Shown here: positions 60,228-64,000 of the stretch, piece by piece
Numbering within the stretch: position 1 is the first letter of the stretch
Layout of the letters: the number at the start of each line of letters is the position of its first letter
Origin: a virus
Strand: one strand, 5' to 3'
Length of the DNA stretch: 64,000 nt
Virus record (IMG/VR): IMGVR_UViG_3300037346_000220
Location: 47,268 to 111,267 of that record
Notes under the pieces: model-generated
Seen by the model: only the letters and a program-made list of their open reading frames with translations
Databases searched by the model: none
Told to the model about the DNA's origin: nothing
Made by a program: the position numbers and the translations under genes

Positions 60228-60962
60228 ATGATAGAAGATAAAGATGTAATCCTTAGCCCCTGGAGCTTTGACAAGAACGTCAAGCCACAGAAGTTTTTCG
60301 AAAGATTCTTAGATAACGATCTATCTTACACAGCCGAAAGACTCAAGATTGAGTACGAAAGAATAGCTAATGCTGAGATGATTGGAGTTACCCCTCAAGA
60401 CCCAGATAACGATATTTTTGTATATACAAAGTCGGTATCCACTCAGAAGTCTAGAGAGTACAATGCTTTTCAGATGTACTACCCCTTCATGCATGACCTG
60501 CTGTCTGCAGTTACAGACATGACAAGAGAAGCGTGTAAGTACTATGAGATTGATTACAACTCAGAGCAGTGGATGGCACAAGCCTGGTTTAATATTAACA
60601 GTAGAGAGAAGGGTGGAAAGTTGGACTGGCACGACCACCTTGACCCAAACATAACAGTACCAGCTTTTCATGGGTACTACTCTGTAAATGCTGAGCCTTC
60701 AGAAACACACTACAATATTAACGGTACAAACGTAATCAACGTAAACCAGAACAACAGGGCCATCCTTTCAATGGTTGGCTTCGAACACGCACAAGCACCC
60801 TGGAAATGGGATGGAGAGAGAATAACCATAGCTTACGATGTGGTTCCATTGAAGATCATGGAGCAGGAAGCCTACCTATCCTCCAAGTATATAAAGCCAG
60901 AAGAGAGGTTCTGGGAGCAGCACTACTTCCCTCTTCCTAAGATTTACGATCAGTCAAGTTGA
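60228..60962 (+). CDS. 2OG/Fe(II) oxygenase-like protein, copy 2
   Basis: 244 residues. It matches the product starting at 8154 along its length: 'VKPQKFFERFLDNDLSYTAERLK' near the start, 'KLDWHDHLDPN' (H-x-H), 'FHGYYSVNAEPSETHY', a distal His in 'GFEHAQAPW' and 'RITIAYDVVP'. It is longer by about 20 residues, mainly at the C-terminus ('RFWEQHYFPLPKIYDQ'). The promoter has a symmetric operator-like element. Two copies far apart suggest different substrates or timing. The substrate is unknown. Confidence 0.65.
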   Translation: MIEDKDVILSPWSFDKNVKPQKFFERFLDNDLSYTAERLKIEYERIANAEMIGVTPQDPDNDIFVYTKSVSTQKSREYNAFQMYYPFMHDLLSAVTDMTREACKYYEIDYNSEQWMAQAWFNINSREKGGKLDWHDHLDPNITVPAFHGYYSVNAEPSETHYNINGTNVINVNQNNRAILSMVGFEHAQAPWKWDGERITIAYDVVPLKIMEQEAYLSSKYIKPEERFWEQHYFPLPKIYDQSS

Positions 60963-60981
60963 CAGATCTGATCTCTTAAGG

Positions 60982-60987
60982 TATACT
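60982..60987 (+). promoter_or_regulatory. -10 promoter, leaderless
   Basis: TATACT exactly 6 nt before the ATG at 60994; no Shine-Dalgarno is visible. Confidence 0.55.
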
Positions 60988-60993
60988 CTAGAT

Positions 60994-61170
60994 ATGGATA
61001 AAAATATTAGTTTGGGAGACTGGCTAGAGATTGGACAAGAAAAGGGTTGGATATCACAGCCCTTCTGTTTCACTCATGACGGCGACTCCTACATGACAGA
61101 AGAAGAAGAAGCCGAATGGGAAGAAGGGGGTGACCCATGTTGTCAAGTCGTAAAGTTCTTGCAGTACTAG
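60994..61170 (+). CDS. Small acidic conserved protein (58 aa)
   Basis: 58 residues. 'DWLEIGQEKGWISQPFCFTHDGDSYMTEEEEAEWEEGGDPC' has the order W-x-x-x-G-x-x-x-G-W-x-x-x-x-x-C-x-x-H-D-G, then an acidic run and 'GGDPC'. I recall near-identical small proteins in actinobacteria and their phages (not searched). It overlaps the start of the lipoprotein gene by 34 bases in another frame. The leaderless -10 box supports its start. Function is unknown; conserved Cys and His could bind metal. Confidence 0.6.
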   Translation: MDKNISLGDWLEIGQEKGWISQPFCFTHDGDSYMTEEEEAEWEEGGDPCCQVVKFLQY

Positions 61171-62213
61171 GCTCTACCATTGTTTTAGCTGCAACGTTAG
61201 TAGCATGCACACCAGCTGATGCTGCTGCCACTTGCACCTTGGTAAACAAGTATTACCCTAATGGGGTATCGGCAAGCAAGTATTCCAAGAATGTTGGAAC
61301 AGATATCATGCCACCCAAAGTCAGGTCAAGTGTCTACAAGAAATATAAGTATTTAGACTTAGATAGAGATACCATTGTATGCGAAAAAGAAATTACAGAC
61401 AAACAGCTGTTGGCTTTTAATAGTCTGTATGCTTCAGGGCCCACCACGGGAGGAAGCTTAGAGGGTATCAACTTCTTAGTATCCAACAATGTAAGCAAAG
61501 AAGTCCTTAAGCATGAGAAGAGTCTACTAAAGATTGCTACGTCTGTTTGGGCTTCCTATCAGGTGAAGGATGTGAGCGTTGCATACTTTACTCGTAAAGA
61601 CGCAGTATGGTTACAGGATATCCTTTCTCAGTATGGGGGAAGAATGTCTCCAGGTAAGACTGTTCAGCAGTGGCTAGACACTTACCCAAATCAGTGCACG
61701 GTAGCTTTTGCAACCAAGGGTCTAGATGAAAAGCCAATATTCTACCTATGCGTTGATGATAAGGTAAGAGACAATTCATATGATCAAACAGGAATTCATG
61801 AGTACTTTCACCTAGTCCAGGACAGTATTGGCATTAGCGGTGCAAACGCACCCTCTTGGTTGATAGAAGGTTCCGCTGCCTACTTTGGAGCAACCCTTGC
61901 CACAAAAGACTACAAGTTCGCTAAAAAGTTTGCAGGGTACACAGGCAAGGTGTATGTTCAAGATGCTATTTCCGTGATGAGAAAGCTAGAAGATCCAGAT
62001 AGAAGATTCGATGGATACAAGCTAAATCATTACGGTATGGGTTCGTTAGCTACACAACTACTCATAGCTGATTACGGATACGAAAAGTTTATGGAATTCT
62101 TAAAAGCAATCCCCAACGAGGGTTGGAAAGAATCGATGATCTCAAATTTTGGAATTGATTCAGAATCGTTTTACAAAAACTATGCAGATTACCTGAAAGT
62201 ACTGTATAATTAA
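61137..62213 (+). CDS. Secreted lipoprotein with Excalibur-like and HExxH peptidase domains
   Basis: 358 residues. Signal peptide with lipobox 'LVAC' (Cys24): exported and lipid-anchored. Residues ~33-84 look like an Excalibur domain ('CTLVNKYYPNGVSASKYSKN', then D-x-D-x-D at 74-78 and Cys82), a Ca-binding module of secreted actinobacterial and firmicute proteins. Residues ~130-358 carry 'GIHEYFHLVQD' (HExxH at 221-225) and, 18 residues later, 'WLIEGSAAYF' (Glu244), the gluzincin zinc-peptidase set. 'NHYGMGSLATQLLIADYGYEKF' follows, usual in M1/gluzincin-like lipoproteins. It would act outside the host membrane. Possible roles: superinfection exclusion, cell-wall or surface processing. GGGGGTGA precedes the ATG. 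Confidence 0.75.
   Translation: MLSSRKVLAVLGSTIVLAATLVACTPADAAATCTLVNKYYPNGVSASKYSKNVGTDIMPPKVRSSVYKKYKYLDLDRDTIVCEKEITDKQLLAFNSLYASGPTTGGSLEGINFLVSNNVSKEVLKHEKSLLKIATSVWASYQVKDVSVAYFTRKDAVWLQDILSQYGGRMSPGKTVQQWLDTYPNQCTVAFATKGLDEKPIFYLCVDDKVRDNSYDQTGIHEYFHLVQDSIGISGANAPSWLIEGSAAYFGATLATKDYKFAKKFAGYTGKVYVQDAISVMRKLEDPDRRFDGYKLNHYGMGSLATQLLIADYGYEKFMEFLKAIPNEGWKESMISNFGIDSESFYKNYADYLKVLYN
62203..62210 (+). promoter_or_regulatory. -10 promoter for the RNA region and tRNA
   Basis: TG-TATAAT (-10 at 62205-62210) overlaps the end of the lipoprotein gene, expected start near 62217. It would transcribe the hairpin region and the tRNA-Thr. Confidence 0.5.
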
Positions 62214-62216
62214 GTA

Positions 62217-62358
62217 GTCATCATGCTTTTATCACTCAAGGATATTCGCTGCATGAGGACTTAAGAGAATTATCAGACAGTGCGAAAGTGTTGTCTTAAT
62301 GGCTTAATAGCTATTACAGGTGTTGTCCCTACCTGGGTGCTCGTATCAAGGGGCACAA
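62217..62358 (+). ncRNA. Candidate structured RNA upstream of tRNA-Thr
   Basis: No credible frame. Five hairpins can be drawn: TCATGC/GCATGA (62221-62226 / 62251-62256); 9 bp with a GAAA loop (62275-62296, three wobble pairs next to the loop); 8 bp with a TAAT loop (62297-62316); CAGGT/ACCTG (62317-62335); and GTGC/GCAC (62337-62356). The last four follow one another with at most one unpaired base between them. It starts at a -10 box and ends at the tRNA. No known RNA family is recognised; it could also be a processed tRNA leader. Confidence 0.4.
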
Positions 62359-62432
62359 GCCCCCTTAACTCAGTTGGCCAGAGTGCCACTCTTGTAAAGT
62401 GGAAGTCGTCGGTTCGAATCCGACAGAGGGCT
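62359..62432 (+). tRNA. tRNA-Thr (anticodon TGT)
   Basis: Acceptor arms GCCCCCT / AGAGGGC pair with one C-A mismatch at the fifth position. D stem ACTC/GAGT, anticodon stem CCACT/AGTGG with loop CTTGTAA (anticodon TGT at positions 34-36), T stem GTCGG/CCGAC with loop TTCGAAT. CCA is not encoded after the discriminator T. It reads ACA, a codon used often in the fibre genes here. The mismatch may mean a somewhat weakened or decaying tRNA. Confidence 0.9.
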
Positions 62433-62452
62433 CAAAGATAGAAAGGTTTTTC

Positions 62453-63133
62453 GTGGAAGAAAAGAAAATTCTTCAAGAGACAGTAGACTATGACAAAGAT
62501 GCCTGGGTGACAAGTCCAGATCCAGACTTTAAGACTCTGTATGCCGATGTCCGAGCCCCAGAAAACTGGGTATCTTTTGAAACAGTTGCCACAGGCAGGT
62601 ATGCTAAAGAAGTAATCAAGCCACTTAGTAACTACAACTCCGTCCTAGTCCCACCACCAGAGCTAAAGAGTATTGTAGGAAACATCGTAACCCTTAGGTA
62701 CAGAACATTTGCAGACATCTACGTAATCGATAAGGGTGAGTCAGGTAACTTCTACAATGTAGATAGACCGTGGGTAAGACAATACTATATGACAGCAAAG
62801 GATTACCCAGTACCTGAGGATGCATGGAGCAAGACCTACAAGTTCTACACCCCTTGGTTCCTTGACTACAAGGTAGAGGTTACTTACAAGCCAATCTTTG
62901 ATGAGGAGACGCCTTTCTATGTTCAAGAAACTAGAGACATGTGGCATCCAGTACATAAAGAAGTCGTTATAGCCAATCCCCACTTTGTCCCATTTAACTT
63001 TAAGAAGGTAGGATCTCACATGAAGGACGCTGATTATGGAGTCATAGAGATTGGTTCCCCAATGTTTGACATGGAGTTCGTAGCAGATGATATAATATTA
63101 GAGAAGGTCAGGAGCTTCTATGCCAATAATTAA
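62453..63133 (+). CDS. Conserved phage protein, unknown
   Basis: 226 residues from a GTG, with AGAAAGG 6 nt upstream. The frame is open further back into the tRNA, but that part cannot be coding. 'AWVTSPDPDFKTLYADVRAPENWVSFETVATGRYAKEVIKPLSNY' opens it, and 'YKFYTPWFLDYKVEVTYKPIFDEETPFYVQETRDMWHPVH' lies in the middle. The end 'HFVPFNFKKVGSHMKDADYGVIEIGSPMFDMEF' has a 'G-V-I-x-x-G-[ST]-P' strand that recalls 'GVIKQGTPLVQILPI' of the next gene, so remote kinship is possible. No membrane segment or active site is seen. Confidence 0.55.
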   Translation: MEEKKILQETVDYDKDAWVTSPDPDFKTLYADVRAPENWVSFETVATGRYAKEVIKPLSNYNSVLVPPPELKSIVGNIVTLRYRTFADIYVIDKGESGNFYNVDRPWVRQYYMTAKDYPVPEDAWSKTYKFYTPWFLDYKVEVTYKPIFDEETPFYVQETRDMWHPVHKEVVIANPHFVPFNFKKVGSHMKDADYGVIEIGSPMFDMEFVADDIILEKVRSFYANN

Positions 63134-63842
63134 ATTTTACCCATTCAATGATGCAACAGCAGAGTTTGCGCCACCCCCTAAACCAGGTATAAGGTTTGTT
63201 CCAGATTGGTACAAGTCCCAACCAGGAAGCAAGGATGATGAAAAGTCAATACCTATGGGGTTTGCAACCTCAACCGTAAAGCGCTGCATGCCAATCTTCG
63301 ATGCTATGACAGCAGGATATATATTAGGAGCGCCCTGTGACATATACTTAGACGCAACTGACCCAGAGAAGCTTTCATGGTCTGTACCTCTCAACGTAAA
63401 GAAGTATGAGCATGAGTTATTCTCTTTCCACTCTCCAGAACAGTATGAGAGCTATCCTATTGATCCTTCAGGGTACCACAAGCAACTGCTAAGGGTTATG
63501 CCTACCTGGGCAGTTGGAACTGAAAAGGGGTATAGCGCTTTCTTTATGAACCCTCACCACGCAGACGAATCTCCTCTATGGGCCTTCTCTGCCCTGGTTG
63601 ACACTGATGAGTTTGTTAGTGATGGACACCTATCTTTTCTGGTAAAGAAAGACTTCAAGGGTGTCATAAAGCAGGGAACTCCTTTAGTGCAGATACTACC
63701 AATAAAAAGAGAAGACTGGAAGATGGAAACAGCCTCAGCACCTGAAGCCAGGAAGCTGTTCTCAACTCAAAGAAATATCCTCAGGAGCACGTTCATGAAC
63801 GGATATAAGAATAAGTTTAGGTCTAAGAAAGAATACAAGTAG
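63120..63842 (+). CDS. Conserved phage protein, DUF6065-like (tentative), copy 2
   Basis: 240 residues. Landmarks shared with the product starting at 12011: 'GIRFVPDWYKSQ' near the start, 'TVKRCMPIFDAMTAGYILGAPCDIYLD' (~58-84), 'PTWAVGTEKGYSAFFMNPHHAD' (~128-150), 'GHLSFLVKKDFKGVIKQGTPLVQILPIKREDWKME' (~168-202). It overlaps the gene before it by 14 bases, with AGGAG inside that gene. The third relative starts 1 base after its stop. Function is unknown; beta-rich, no catalytic residues recognised. Confidence 0.6.
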   Translation: MPIIKFYPFNDATAEFAPPPKPGIRFVPDWYKSQPGSKDDEKSIPMGFATSTVKRCMPIFDAMTAGYILGAPCDIYLDATDPEKLSWSVPLNVKKYEHELFSFHSPEQYESYPIDPSGYHKQLLRVMPTWAVGTEKGYSAFFMNPHHADESPLWAFSALVDTDEFVSDGHLSFLVKKDFKGVIKQGTPLVQILPIKREDWKMETASAPEARKLFSTQRNILRSTFMNGYKNKFRSKKEYK

Positions 63843-63843
63843 T

Positions 63844-64000
63844 ATGTCGGAAGACTTTAAAAAGATATCTTTTACACCTAGCAGGAAAAATGATGATGGG
63901 CTGTTGCTACCTCCCGAACCTGCCTCATGGCATATCCCAGAGTGGTACAAGAGTTTGGCTAAGTTTGAAAGATCAAACAGTGAAAAACAACTCTTCCCCG
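63844..64000 (+). CDS. DUF6065-like protein, copy 3 (partial at right edge)
   Basis: 52 residues are visible before the window ends. 'KISFTPSRKNDDGLLLPPEPASWHIPEWYKSLAKFE' corresponds to the N-terminal parts of the products starting at 12011 and 63120 ('I-P-E-W-Y-K-S' against 'VPDWYKSQ' and 'VPQWFKDA'). It is a tandem relative of the preceding gene, so this family has at least three members in this phage. The rest lies outside. Confidence 0.6.
   Translation, partial: MSEDFKKISFTPSRKNDDGLLLPPEPASWHIPEWYKSLAKFERSNSEKQLFP

Noticed and set aside
62275-62356. A second tRNA or tmRNA in the hairpin region
   Set aside because: No 7-nt anticodon loop, no TTCRANY T loop and no acceptor pairing could be assembled.
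62399-62452. Upstream extension of the gene at 62453 (start inside the tRNA)
   Set aside because: The extended frame runs through the T arm and acceptor of the tRNA-Thr; its 'EVVGSNPTEGS' peptide is the usual translation artefact of a tRNA 3' end.

Overview
This window is part of a long-tailed (siphovirus-type) phage genome. It carries an HK97-type head module, a tail tube gene, a tape measure gene of 2279 codons, a modular set of tail fibres, and a replication and nucleotide module. All genes but one lie on the + strand. The likely host is an actinobacterium, probably a low-GC, possibly freshwater one (inference). The reasons are: many TGN-TATAAT boxes that end 6-8 nt before an ATG, as in leaderless transcription; PASTA and Excalibur-like cell-wall domains; a class Ib ribonucleotide reductase (NrdI/E/F); and small zinc-finger proteins of the kind seen in actinophages. 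Base composition looks like roughly 40-45% G+C by eye, not computed. No integrase, repressor, transposon or CRISPR array was seen, and both window ends cut through genes.

Layout. 1-13.3 kb: adhesin region. Three fibre-plus-tip cassettes can be seen, with other fibre proteins, small Cys-rich proteins, a 2-oxoglutarate oxygenase-like enzyme and a lone minus-strand lysis-type transglycosylase. 13.3-16.9 kb: a giant lectin-like virion protein. 16.9-24.6 kb: portal, XkdF-like protease with a nested scaffold, major capsid protein and neck/connector genes. 24.7-40.9 kb: tail tube, two paralogous tail assembly chaperones, tape measure, distal tail, tail hub and tail-tip proteins. 40.9-45.1 kb: a MerR-like regulator, DnaB-type helicase, DnaG-type primase and single-strand DNA binding protein. 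45.2-53.4 kb: DNA polymerase III alpha, RecA, two different resolvase-type nucleases, a Cas4-like nuclease, two further oxygenase-like proteins and small regulators. 53.4-56.3 kb: an Nmad1-like protein and both terminase subunits. 56.3-59.8 kb: NrdI, NrdE, NrdF. 59.9-64 kb: holin-like protein, another oxygenase-like protein, a lipoprotein metallopeptidase, a possible structured RNA next to a tRNA-Thr, and members of a family also found at 12 kb.

How it works together. The phage copies its DNA with its own bacterial-type polymerase, helicase and primase, makes deoxynucleotides with its own NrdIEF, and repairs or resolves DNA with RecA and nucleases before packaging. Structural genes appear to be read from many short promoters rather than one late promoter. 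Strong hairpin terminators follow genes whose products are needed in many copies (capsid, tail tube, SSB, NrdF).

The most unusual features are: the recurring promoter-on-start-codon layout; the two-gene tail chaperone arrangement in place of a frameshift; the conserved-fibre/variable-tip cassettes, one ending in Phe-Pro repeats directly before an oxygenase gene; an internal scaffold start; the secreted HExxH lipoprotein; and a run of contiguous hairpins upstream of the tRNA.
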